Of a stretch of 64,000 nucleotides of DNA, positions 29,366-37,781 are shown one piece after another. Made by a program: the position numbers and the translations under genes. The stretch comes from Bacillus methanolicus PB1 (lineage in GTDB: Bacteria > Bacillota > Bacilli > Bacillales > Cytobacillaceae): positions 186,001 to 250,000 of the forward strand of contig NZ_AFEU01000001.1 in assembly GCF_000262755.1 (NCBI RefSeq). The letters run 5' to 3'. Below the pieces are notes generated by a model. That model made no database searches and had not been told where the DNA came from. It saw nothing but the letters and a program-made list of their open reading frames with translations. The first letter of the stretch is position 1, and every line of letters starts with the position of its first letter.

Positions 29366-30004
29366 TTATTCCTGGTCATTTTGGTGATTAAATTTAAGCA
29401 TAAGTTCGATTTCCGTCTTTCCTTTATTCAGTTTCTTTGCAATTTCCTCAACATTGAATCCTTGCTTTTGCAGGTAAAAAACTTCATTTAACAACGACTT
29501 TAAATAATCGTCTTTCTGTTTAAAGTTTATGTTTTGATCTTGGAAATGATACTCTGTGTCATCTAATGGATTTTGAGAGCCTGCCTGTTTGTCATTCGTT
29601 AACGGAGAGCTGTTCGAATTTTCGAGCGAAAGTTCAGAATTGTTCATGTTCTTTTTATAAGCTTTTACCGCTTGAAAAGGAGCGACTTTTCCTATTCTGA
29701 TTGCACGATCTTTTTTTGTTGCATCGGATTGAAGATCCGATATGTTTGGAGCCGGCATTTCACTCGTTCTTATAAATGCAGTTTCTTTATTCAAGCCAAT
29801 TTCCTGTAAACGAGTAATAAATTTCTCGTTTTCTTCTTTCATTTCAAGCATATAAACAGAAATGACTTCTTCCATTTCCTGAATCATTTTTTCTTGCTTT
29901 TTTTCCAGCTTAACGAAACGATTTTGGCGCAAATACAAAATCACAATTGCTAGAAAAGACAAAATATTTAATACTAAACTTAATATCAGGAAAAAAATAA
30001 CCAT
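29366..30004 (-). CDS. swrB: Swarming motility protein SwrB (YlxL)
   Basis: In B. subtilis SwrB activates FliF/FliG assembly and the export switch and raises sigma-D output. The 212-residue product has one N-terminal membrane helix (about 2-24), a cytoplasmic coiled-coil stretch (LEKKQEKMIQEMEEVIS), a low-complexity middle and a C-terminal helix-turn-helix-like segment (GFNVEEIAKKLNKGKTEIELM). The core is weakly conserved in sequence; the call rests on the position behind sigD, the topology and the C-terminal segment. Last gene of the fla/che operon. Confidence 0.88.
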   Translation of the reverse strand: MVIFFLILSLVLNILSFLAIVILYLRQNRFVKLEKKQEKMIQEMEEVISVYMLEMKEENEKFITRLQEIGLNKETAFIRTSEMPAPNISDLQSDATKKDRAIRIGKVAPFQAVKAYKKNMNNSELSLENSNSSPLTNDKQAGSQNPLDDTEYHFQDQNINFKQKDDYLKSLLNEVFYLQKQGFNVEEIAKKLNKGKTEIELMLKFNHQNDQE

Positions 30005-30035
30005 ATTATCCCTCTATCCGCTGCAAGCATTGATC

Positions 30036-30800
30036 TTAAATGGCTTTTTCCATTGCTTGCCGCAATTTGTAAAGTGCCTTCGAATGTATTTGGGAAATTC
30101 TCGACGTTGACAGCCCCATTACTTGGCCGATCTCAGTCAATGTTAATTCCTCTTTGTAAAACAAACTTAAAACTAGCTGTTCCTTTTCATTCAGCTGAGA
30201 AATGAGCTCAGCCATCTCCAAAAGCATTTCTTCTTTCACAATTTTTTCTTCTGGATTTTCTGCTTTCTCATCCTTTAGGACAAATGAATGCCCGTCTTTA
30301 TCATCATGTTCCAGAGGATGTTCATCAATTGAGAGAACATTGGCAAAGAAGTGTTCATTCATTGTAGAAACTACTTCATCTTCTGAAATATTCAGTTCAG
30401 CTGCAATTTCTGCTGGCGTCACGTTTCTCATATATCGCTGTTCAAGCTTTTCAGCAGCAGATTCAATCTTTTTGGCCTTATCTCTTGTGCTTCGCGGCAG
30501 CCAATCTTCTTTTCGCAACCCGTCAAGAATAGCCCCGCGAATACGAAAGGAAGCATATGTATCAAACTTTAATTCTCGCTCAGGGTCAAATTTTTCAAGT
30601 GCATCATACAAGCCAACCATTCCAAGGCTATGCAAATCATCCCTTGATATGCTTTTCGGAAGACCGATAGAGATTCTTTGCACATGATAATTAACTAATG
30701 GCATATATTTTTTGACTAGTAGATTTCCTGCGTGAGGATCACGATGCCGTACCCATTTTTCCCAATATATTTGCTCATCGGCCGTTAAAACCTTTGTCAC
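30036..30800 (-). CDS. sigD: RNA polymerase sigma factor sigma-D (FliA/sigma-28 type)
   Basis: Directs late flagellar, chemoreceptor and autolysin genes. 254 residues, the B. subtilis length: region 2 with KYMPLVNYHVQRISIGLP and KFDTYASFRIRGAILDGLRK (as FDTYASFRIRGAI), region 3, and region 4 with EKEQLVLSLFYKEELTLTEIG plus the helix-turn-helix. The frame is open nine codons further upstream, but the GTG at 30798-30800 has GAGGAGG six nt before it and gives the standard length. Near the 3' end of the fla/che operon, after the half repeat R6. Confidence 0.95.
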   Translation of the reverse strand: MTKVLTADEQIYWEKWVRHRDPHAGNLLVKKYMPLVNYHVQRISIGLPKSISRDDLHSLGMVGLYDALEKFDPERELKFDTYASFRIRGAILDGLRKEDWLPRSTRDKAKKIESAAEKLEQRYMRNVTPAEIAAELNISEDEVVSTMNEHFFANVLSIDEHPLEHDDKDGHSFVLKDEKAENPEEKIVKEEMLLEMAELISQLNEKEQLVLSLFYKEELTLTEIGQVMGLSTSRISQIHSKALYKLRQAMEKAI

Positions 30801-30830
30801 GGTAATCCTCCTCAAAACATTTACCACTTT

Positions 30831-30868
30831 GTATTGGCGGGTCTGACCTTTTGCTTATGTGTCAGCAC
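30831..30868 (-). repeat. Half copy of the palindromic repeat (R6)
   Basis: GTATTGGCGGGTCTGACC followed by TTTTGCTTATGTGTCAGCACC matches, with a few changes, the inverted left arm of repeat R3 (GGGAGGGGTCTGACC, CTTTTGCTAATGAGTCAGCCCC). Only one arm is present. It fills the cheD-sigD gap from just behind the cheD stop. Confidence 0.65.
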
Positions 30869-31366
30869 CTATATCGTGCCTGTTCCTTTGTTTACCGTAC
30901 GGATCGTTAATTCGCAAGTTTTCGGATTAAATTCGATCGTCCTGCCGTTGTTTCCTCCAACATCTTCTGCAACAATGACTATTTTTAATTCAGCAAGCTC
31001 TCTTTTTACTGCTTCTACATTTCTCGGTCCGATTCTCATCATATCGTTCGCAGCAGCAAATTGAAACATTTGGGCGCCGCCGGCTATTTTTGCTTTTAAC
31101 GCCAATGGACTGGCACCGCCCTTTACTAATAAGGATACAAGTTCTTTTATTGCTGTATCAGCATATTTAGCTCTGTTAATTGTCCCTGCCTTTGCTAGCG
31201 TAGAATCAGGAAGCATAACATGGGCTAATCCGGCAATCTCTTTTACCTGATCGTAAATGACTACCCCTACACAAGAACCGAGTCCGGAAGTCCTGATTAA
31301 ACCGGGAGCACGTACAATCTTCATGTCAGCAATTCCTACTTTTACAACCTGCAAACTTTCAATCAT
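30869..31366 (-). CDS. cheD: Chemoreceptor glutamine deamidase CheD
   Basis: Deamidates receptor glutamines and, bound to CheC, raises CheC phosphatase activity. 165 residues with the catalytic Cys in [10 protein letters not shown], a conserved His in AHVMLPDS, and [10 protein letters not shown]. Start: ATG at 31364-31366, overlapping the cheC stop by 8 bp; a TTG three codons upstream also opens the frame. The cheC-cheD pair marks a Bacillus-type adaptation system without CheZ. Confidence 0.95.
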   Translation of the reverse strand: MIESLQVVKVGIADMKIVRAPGLIRTSGLGSCVGVVIYDQVKEIAGLAHVMLPDSTLAKAGTINRAKYADTAIKELVSLLVKGGASPLALKAKIAGGAQMFQFAAANDMMRIGPRNVEAVKRELAELKIVIVAEDVGGNNGRTIEFNPKTCELTIRTVNKGTGTI

Positions 31367-32000
31367 CCTCTGCAACCCCTAAAGATTTGAAAATCGTTTG
31401 AAAGGAGTCAGGGTCAGGCAAAAGGAAAAAATGGCCTTTCACACCTTCTGAAGCTTGCATGTCATCTTCATTTAACGCCGTTTCAACAACTATTGCATAA
31501 TCACTAACTTGTGAAAATTCTATTAATCCGAAGCTGATGATGGCTCCTACCATATCGATGCTAAGGGCAGGCACAGAAGGATACAGACTAAGATTTGTAA
31601 AGTCTGACAATGATGACAAATAAGAACCGGACAATATATTGCCAAGCTCTTGAAGTGCCGATAAAGCCAGTTCATTATATGGAGGGTCCTCAAATGTGAA
31701 GTCCGAATCACCAATCATTCGCTGAATAAAGGCATCTGCCTGTTTTAATGAAAGTATAAAAAACATGCTTCCTGGAGCATCTCCTTCAATTCTTAAAAAT
31801 ACACCGGCTACCACATTTTCTGCGCCGCCGGCCATTTCCATCATTTCATCAAACGAAACAATCCGAACGTTCGGCACGTTCATTTCTATTTTTTTATTTA
31901 ATATAGTAGACAATGCCGTTGCCGCATTGCCGGCGCCGATATTGCCAATCTCTTTTAAAATATCAAGGTGCAAACTTGTAATATTTTCGATGAATAACAT
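31359..32000 (-). CDS. cheC: CheY-P phosphatase CheC
   Basis: Dephosphorylates CheY-P during adaptation. 213 residues with both CheC/FliY/CheX active-site motifs of the form (D/S)x3Ex2N: DILKEIGN near the N-terminus and SALQELGN in the second half. No FliM-like N-terminal CheY-docking peptide, as expected for CheC. It is encoded between cheW and cheD and overlaps cheD. Confidence 0.95.
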   Translation of the reverse strand: MLFIENITSLHLDILKEIGNIGAGNAATALSTILNKKIEMNVPNVRIVSFDEMMEMAGGAENVVAGVFLRIEGDAPGSMFFILSLKQADAFIQRMIGDSDFTFEDPPYNELALSALQELGNILSGSYLSSLSDFTNLSLYPSVPALSIDMVGAIISFGLIEFSQVSDYAIVVETALNEDDMQASEGVKGHFFLLPDPDSFQTIFKSLGVAEDD

Positions 32001-32003
32001 AGC

Positions 32004-32474
32004 CTATCCTTCATTCCCAACAGATACATGAATTTTATCAATACTTAAAACCTTGCCGAGGTCTATCAAAATTAATAATCTCTTATCTATATTCACGACC
32101 CCCCTAATAAAATCCGAATCTATTGCACCAACAACTTCGGGAGGGGGTTCAATGGAATTTGCCGGAATATCTATTACATCATTTGCATCATCTACGATCA
32201 GCCCTACTTCTATATCTTCAATAGACACAATAATTACACGCGTGTTGTCATTGTAACTTACTTCAGGAAAGTCAAATCTCTTCCGAAGATCAATAATAGG
32301 AGTAACGACCCCTCGTAAATTAATGACGCCCTTCACGAAAGGTGATGTGCCGGGAACTCTTGTAATATGTTGAACCTTTTCAATAGACTGGACCTGGCTG
32401 ACAGGGATTGCATATTCTTTCTCCATTAGTTGAAAAACGATTACTTTCATATCATCAGTTTTGGCTGTGGTCAT
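32004..32474 (-). CDS. cheW: Chemotaxis coupling protein CheW
   Basis: Adaptor linking receptors to the CheA kinase. 156 residues, a single CheW double-barrel domain with VFQLMEKEYAIPVSQVQSIE (as EKEYAIPVSQV), FVKGVINLRGVVTPIIDLRKRF (as GVINLRGVVTPIIDLR) and VGLIVDDANDVIDI. Good Shine-Dalgarno, GGGAGTGA. It sits 69 bp after cheA. Confidence 0.95.
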   Translation of the reverse strand: MTTAKTDDMKVIVFQLMEKEYAIPVSQVQSIEKVQHITRVPGTSPFVKGVINLRGVVTPIIDLRKRFDFPEVSYNDNTRVIIVSIEDIEVGLIVDDANDVIDIPANSIEPPPEVVGAIDSDFIRGVVNIDKRLLILIDLGKVLSIDKIHVSVGNEG

Positions 32475-32543
32475 GTTGATTCACTCCCTTAAAATCTCTC
32501 ATTTTTTACAACAAGACTATGAAAAAAAGATCAGCGCTTTTCC

Positions 32544-34610
32544 TTACTTGATAAGGGCATTGCAATCTACGATAAGAGCAACTTGACCGTCACCAAGAAT
32601 AGTTGCACCGGAAATCGCAAAAACATTTGTTAAGTAATTTCCCAGTGATTTTAAAACAACCTCTTGCTGGCCAATAAATGAATCGACAACAAGACCGGCC
32701 ATTTTATCTCCTTTTCGAACAATGACAACAGAGTGGAATTCATCATCTTCTTCATCCCATGCCGGTACTTCAAAAATATCCTTTAAGAATAATAGGGGTA
32801 CAACCCTTCCTCTGAAATCGATCACTTTCTGATTATGGGCATTGAATATTTCTTCTTTTTTCACGATCGCTGTTTCGATAATCGAGGATAATGGGATCGC
32901 ATACTTTTCATTTTTGATTTCGACAAGCATGACAGAAATGATTGAAAGAGTTAATGGTAATTGAATAGAAAAGATAGATCCTTTTCCTTCTTTCGAATCA
33001 ATTGAAACAGAGCCTCCAAGTGATTCGATCGTGTTTTTCACAACATCCAATCCAACGCCGCGGCCCGAAATATCAGATATTTTCTCGGCTGTTGAAAAAC
33101 CGGAAGCAAAAATCAGCTCGTACACTTGTTTATCCGATAACCCTGCGGCCGTTTGTTCATTAATAATTCCTTTGCTTACAGCTTTATTAAGAATTTTTTC
33201 TTTATTTATTCCTGCCCCGTCATCTTCAATCTCGATAAATACGTGATTACCGCTGTGGTAAGCTCTCAGGAAAATCGTTCCCACTTCATTTTTTCCGTTA
33301 GCTTTTCGTACTTCAGGAATTTCTATGCCATGATCAATCGCATTCCGCAACAGGTGTACAAGCGGATCCCCAATTTCATCGATAACCGTTCTGTCCAGTT
33401 CGGTTTCTGCTCCTATAATTTCTAATTCTATTTTTTTATTTAAATCTCGTGCAAGCTGGCGCACCATCCGCGGAAAACGGTTAAAGACATTTTCTACCGG
33501 AACCATCCGCATATTTAAAATAATATTTTGCAAATCACCGGAAATCCGGGACATTCTTTCAACCGTTTCATGCAGTTCCTGATTGTTTAACTCACGTGAA
33601 ATTTGTTCCAGTCTTCCCCGGTCAATAACCAATTCCTCGAACAAGTTCATTAAAATATCGAGCCTTTCGATATTAACGCGAATCGTCTTGTTGCTAGTTG
33701 CAGACTGTTTAGCAGCCGATTTCTTGCTCGGAGTCGTCTTGTTTGATTGTGAAATCTTTGTACCTTGAATACTTTCTGAGCCTGAATGATCCGACTGGCT
33801 GTTAACAGGGGCGTCGCATTCTTTTTCCGATATTTGAAAATCTTCAAATGAAAGAGGGACAGCTTTTACTTTCTCCACTTCGGAAACTTTCATAATCTTT
33901 TTTTCAATAACTTCCCGCTGTTCCTTTGTAATTAAAGTTACTGCAAATTCATGATCAAATTGCTCTTCTTCGAGCTGATCAACTGAAGGAATGGATTTAA
34001 TGACTTCCCCCATTTTTTCGAGAACTTCAAAAATCATAAAAACGCGAGCAGCTTTTAACAGACAGTCTTCTCGTAAATTCACTGTGATTTCATAGGCTTC
34101 AAACCCTTGTTCTTTTGACTGCTTTAGTACCGTCAACTCAAATTGGTCGTATGAGCCAATTGTTGCGGCAGAAGTCTCTTTAGCGGCAGCTGCGGGAACT
34201 TCTTCATTTGATTTTTGTTGAATAGGTTTTTCTCCTTTTTCGATTAGTCTCAATTTATTTACAACGTCATTGACATCCCGTTTGCCGTCTCCGCCTTCAG
34301 CAATGGATTGAACCATCGCTTCCAAATCGTCGACTGCAAGGAAAATAACATCTAAAACTTCAGGTGTAACAGAAATTTTATGATTACGGATCGCGTCTAA
34401 AACATTTTCCATTTGATGGGTCAGACTGGCAAGGTCTTCATACCCCATTGTCGCCGACATCCCTTTCAACGTATGCGCCGAGCGAAAAATTTCATTTACA
34501 ATTGAAATGTCCTGAGGGTTTTTTTCAAATTCTAATAGCTTCTCATTACAAGCTTGCAAGTGCTCTTTGCTTTCTTCAATAAAAACCTCTAAATATTGGT
34601 TTATCTCCAT
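32544..34610 (-). CDS. cheA: Chemotaxis histidine kinase CheA
   Basis: Receptor-controlled kinase that phosphorylates CheY and CheB. 688 residues: P1 phosphotransfer domain with the phospho-acceptor His46 in RSAHTLKGMS, P2 docking region (about 150-265), P3 dimerisation from about 310, P4 kinase domain with LLRNAIDHGIE (N box), EIEDDGAGIN (G1) and SGRGVGLDVVK (G2), and a CheW-like P5 domain at the C-terminus. Preceded by cheB at 19 bp. Confidence 0.96.
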   Translation of the reverse strand: MEINQYLEVFIEESKEHLQACNEKLLEFEKNPQDISIVNEIFRSAHTLKGMSATMGYEDLASLTHQMENVLDAIRNHKISVTPEVLDVIFLAVDDLEAMVQSIAEGGDGKRDVNDVVNKLRLIEKGEKPIQQKSNEEVPAAAAKETSAATIGSYDQFELTVLKQSKEQGFEAYEITVNLREDCLLKAARVFMIFEVLEKMGEVIKSIPSVDQLEEEQFDHEFAVTLITKEQREVIEKKIMKVSEVEKVKAVPLSFEDFQISEKECDAPVNSQSDHSGSESIQGTKISQSNKTTPSKKSAAKQSATSNKTIRVNIERLDILMNLFEELVIDRGRLEQISRELNNQELHETVERMSRISGDLQNIILNMRMVPVENVFNRFPRMVRQLARDLNKKIELEIIGAETELDRTVIDEIGDPLVHLLRNAIDHGIEIPEVRKANGKNEVGTIFLRAYHSGNHVFIEIEDDGAGINKEKILNKAVSKGIINEQTAAGLSDKQVYELIFASGFSTAEKISDISGRGVGLDVVKNTIESLGGSVSIDSKEGKGSIFSIQLPLTLSIISVMLVEIKNEKYAIPLSSIIETAIVKKEEIFNAHNQKVIDFRGRVVPLLFLKDIFEVPAWDEEDDEFHSVVIVRKGDKMAGLVVDSFIGQQEVVLKSLGNYLTNVFAISGATILGDGQVALIVDCNALIK

Positions 34611-34629
34611 GCGCCTTCACTCCCCGGCA

Positions 34630-35730
34630 TTAAACATATTTCATAATTGTTTCAGCAATTTTCTCAACATTTTGGACTTCATCTACCAATCTTGTAGCAA
34701 TAGCCGATTTAGGCATTCCAAACACGATGGAAGTTTCTTGTGATTCTGCAATTGCTTTCACTACTCCGTTACTTTTTAAATGAATAAGCCCTTCGGCCCC
34801 GTCAGATCCCATTCCAGTCATGATAACGGCGATCTTTAAATAGTCTTTTATATTGCTTACAGACTCAAACATTACATCGACAGAAGGACGATGCCCATTA
34901 TAAGGAGGAGACTTGTCAAGTTGAACTGCAAGGCTTGTCCCTACTTGTTTTACCTTAAGGTGATAACCGCCAGGTGCTATATACGCTGTTCCCTTCTTTA
35001 GCAATTCTCCATCTTCTGCTTCTTTGACGTGAATTTGGGATAAAGAATTCAACCTGTCCGCCAAAGATTTTGTAAAACCCGGCGGCATATGTTGAACGAC
35101 TAAAATGGGCGCCTGAAATTCTCGAGGAAGCTGAGTAAGAACATGCTGCAATGCTCTCGGACCGCCGGTTGAAGTTCCAATACAAATAAGCTTTTTTTTC
35201 TGATGGCTCCATTTACCATAGGAAACTTTCGAATGTTTTATCTTGTTCTGTAGTTCTATTTTACTATAATTTTCAGCTGCTGGAACAGCATTCTTTCCAA
35301 TTAATGAATCTTTTTCCACTTGCTTCATATTTGCCTTGCTTGCTAATACCACTTTACGAACTAATTCGTCTTTGACCTTATGTAAATCAATAGATATTGG
35401 CCCTGATGGCTTTTGAACGAAATCAATCGCCCCATATTGCATTGCCAGCACTGTATTTTCTGCGCCTTCTCGTGTCGTGCTTGATAGCATGATAATAGGG
35501 ACGGGATTCTCTTTCATGATCATTTTTAACGCTTCGAGCCCGTTCAATTTCGGCATTTCAATATCCAATGTGACTACATCTGGCTTCAATTCCTTTACTT
35601 TCTTAACGGCATCTTCCCCGTTCCGGGCTATTCCAATGACACTTATCCGTGGATTTTCAGATAGAAAATCTTGAATAAGTTTTCTCATAAATGCTGAATC
35701 ATCTACTACAAGCACCTTAATTTTCTCCAT
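34630..35730 (-). CDS. cheB: Chemotaxis response regulator protein-glutamate methylesterase CheB
   Basis: Removes methyl groups from chemoreceptors when phosphorylated by CheA. 366 residues: receiver domain with Asp56 in TLDIEMPKLNG, linker, and methylesterase domain with the Ser of GTSTGGPRAL, the His of VQHMPPGFT and the Asp of GMGSDGAEG, the classical triad. The start overlaps the flhG end by 14 bp. Confidence 0.96.
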   Translation of the reverse strand: MEKIKVLVVDDSAFMRKLIQDFLSENPRISVIGIARNGEDAVKKVKELKPDVVTLDIEMPKLNGLEALKMIMKENPVPIIMLSSTTREGAENTVLAMQYGAIDFVQKPSGPISIDLHKVKDELVRKVVLASKANMKQVEKDSLIGKNAVPAAENYSKIELQNKIKHSKVSYGKWSHQKKKLICIGTSTGGPRALQHVLTQLPREFQAPILVVQHMPPGFTKSLADRLNSLSQIHVKEAEDGELLKKGTAYIAPGGYHLKVKQVGTSLAVQLDKSPPYNGHRPSVDVMFESVSNIKDYLKIAVIMTGMGSDGAEGLIHLKSNGVVKAIAESQETSIVFGMPKSAIATRLVDEVQNVEKIAETIMKYV

Positions 35731-36604
35731 ACCGGCCCCTACCTTTAAAGAGAATTTTCTTTAGCTTTGAAACAAAATGAAATTTTACCGCAGGTGTTGA
35801 TTCAACTGGCTTCCGTTGCACATAGCGATCGGCAATTTCTATTAATGACCGGGATACAGGAGATTTTTCATTTATATTTACAAAAGGAATTTGCCTTCTG
35901 ACAGCCGTTTGCACCGTCAAATCATCAGGGAGAATGCCCAATGAAATCAAACGGCGCCCTAAAAATTGATCGACAACCTTAGATAATCTTTGAATCGTTT
36001 CGGTTCCTTCCTTTATTGATCGGGCCTTATTTACGACAACATATAACGGAATCCTTGAATTGAGTAAATGTACATATTTCATCATCGCATACGCATCCGT
36101 GATTGCAGTCGGCTCAGGTGTTGTAACAACGAACACTTCATCTACAGACAGCAAAAAAGGCAATAAATCTTCTCTTATGCCCGCTCCCATATCAAAAATC
36201 AAATAATCATAATCCTCAAAGTTCATTTCTAAATCTTCAAAAAACTGGTCCAATTCTGCTTCTCCAAGTTTCACAAACGAAGCTAGACCTGAACCGCCGG
36301 CAATATAACGGACTCCGTTAGGTCCTTTCAACATGATTTTTTCAAGAGGTATTTCTTTTTCAAAATAATCAACTATTGTTAAGTCAGGAGCGCTTCCCAT
36401 TAAAATATCCAAATTCCCCATTCCGATGTCCATATCAATTAACAAAGCTTTGGCGCCCCATTTTGACAATGTAATGGCAAAGTTTAAAGAAAAATTTGAC
36501 TTTCCGACTCCGCCTTTCCCGCTGACAACAGCGATTGCCTTTTTATTATTTTTCTTTTCTTCCAAACGAAGTCTCAATCTTAATCTTTCAGCTTGATCGC
36601 TCAT
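35717..36604 (-). CDS. flhG: MinD-like ATPase FlhG (YlxH)
   Basis: Deviant-Walker ATPase that stimulates the FlhF GTPase and controls flagellar number and position. 295 residues: an N-terminal DQAERLR helix, the known FlhF-activating element, at the start, then SGKGGVGKSNFSLN (Walker A) and DMDIGMGNLDI. The C-terminus has a basic region. I use ATG at 36602-36604 (MSDQAERLR), after GGGG at a longish spacing; a TTG five codons upstream is the alternative. It overlaps both flhF and cheB. Confidence 0.92.
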   Translation of the reverse strand: MSDQAERLRLRLRLEEKKNNKKAIAVVSGKGGVGKSNFSLNFAITLSKWGAKALLIDMDIGMGNLDILMGSAPDLTIVDYFEKEIPLEKIMLKGPNGVRYIAGGSGLASFVKLGEAELDQFFEDLEMNFEDYDYLIFDMGAGIREDLLPFLLSVDEVFVVTTPEPTAITDAYAMMKYVHLLNSRIPLYVVVNKARSIKEGTETIQRLSKVVDQFLGRRLISLGILPDDLTVQTAVRRQIPFVNINEKSPVSRSLIEIADRYVQRKPVESTPAVKFHFVSKLKKILFKGRGRYGEN

Positions 36605-37781
36605 CTGTTTCAACCCCAAACAATAATTTTGTTATAACCGAAGGGTTGGCAACCAGTATATCATCGGGAACATTTTGGCCATTCGTCAAATAAGCCACTC
36701 CAGTCCGGAATTTATCTATTACGTTCAGCATCGCACCATAGCTTGATGTTTCATCTGCTTTTGTAAAAATCAATTTATCGATGTGAATTATTGAAAACTG
36801 TTTAAGAATTTCTTCCATATCTTTTTGTTTTGAAGTTAAAGAAAGGACAAGAAAAGTTTCCATATTCCTGTCAAAATCAATTGTTTTTTTCAAGTCATTA
36901 ACATAATCCGGATTCCGGAAATTTCTGCCGGCTGTATCAACGAAGACAATATCATAATCGGCAAATTGATTTGCTGCTTTCTGGAAATCTTCCGTGTTGT
37001 AGCATACTTCTAACGGAACTTTTAATAATTTTGCATAAGTTTTTAACTGATCGATCGCAGCAATCCGATAAGTATCTGTTGTAATAAATGCTGCCCTTTT
37101 TTTATGCGTCAGCACACAATCGGCGGCAATCTTTGCTAAAGTTGTCGTTTTACCAACTCCTGTTGGACCAACCACATTAACAAATTGTTTTGCAAAATTA
37201 ACTCCGCCAAATGTAAGATCGGAGATGCGATTACAAATATGACTCTTAAGCCATGACAAAACTTCAACATTTGATGCGCGGGCGCCTTTTAAATACCACT
37301 TTTCAATTAACTCTTCGAACACTGCTGCCTGGATTTGTTTATTAATCTCTTGTTTTTCCATCAGCAAAATTGCTTCATGCAGCGGACCAGGCAGCGGAAT
37401 TCCTCTTTCATAAGAAGTAGAATAACCTTTTTGCAACAGTGCTTTTATTTCTGACATTTCCTTTATCAATTCACTTGTGTTAAGGTCATGAACAGTTGTC
37501 TCTAATTTGTTCTCATAACGTATTACTTGCTGTTTTTCAAATAGGTGTTCCTTCTCTTTCGGGATGTTCTTTGTTTTTTGTATCACGATCGGTATCGATT
37601 CTTCTTTTGGCATAGGATCGACCGCCGCAACGACTTCGATATTTTTCTTTTTAAAAAAACCTAAAAATCCGCCTGTATGAACAACCTTCGAATTAAGAAT
37701 AACAGCATCGTTGCCAAGTTCAGCTCTTATTAATTTCATCGCTTCAGGCATAGAGGAAGCGACATATTTCTTTACTTTCAA
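36588..37781 (-). CDS. flhF: Signal-recognition-type GTPase FlhF
   Basis: SRP-family GTPase for flagellum placement. 397 residues: basic N-terminal B domain with MKVKKYVASSMPEAMKLI, middle N-like region, and the G domain with [15 protein letters not shown] (about 207-221), TTDTYRIAAIDQL and DTAGRN. Only TTG is available as a start at the flhA junction, with the stop and start overlapping by 4 bp (TTGA). Confidence 0.94.
   Translation of the reverse strand: MKVKKYVASSMPEAMKLIRAELGNDAVILNSKVVHTGGFLGFFKKKNIEVVAAVDPMPKEESIPIVIQKTKNIPKEKEHLFEKQQVIRYENKLETTVHDLNTSELIKEMSEIKALLQKGYSTSYERGIPLPGPLHEAILLMEKQEINKQIQAAVFEELIEKWYLKGARASNVEVLSWLKSHICNRISDLTFGGVNFAKQFVNVVGPTGVGKTTTLAKIAADCVLTHKKRAAFITTDTYRIAAIDQLKTYAKLLKVPLEVCYNTEDFQKAANQFADYDIVFVDTAGRNFRNPDYVNDLKKTIDFDRNMETFLVLSLTSKQKDMEEILKQFSIIHIDKLIFTKADETSSYGAMLNVIDKFRTGVAYLTNGQNVPDDILVANPSVITKLLFGVETDERSS

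Noticed and set aside
30202-30687. Plus-strand open frame of 161 codons opposite sigD
   Set aside because: Serine-rich mirror frame with no start signal in an otherwise entirely minus-strand region.
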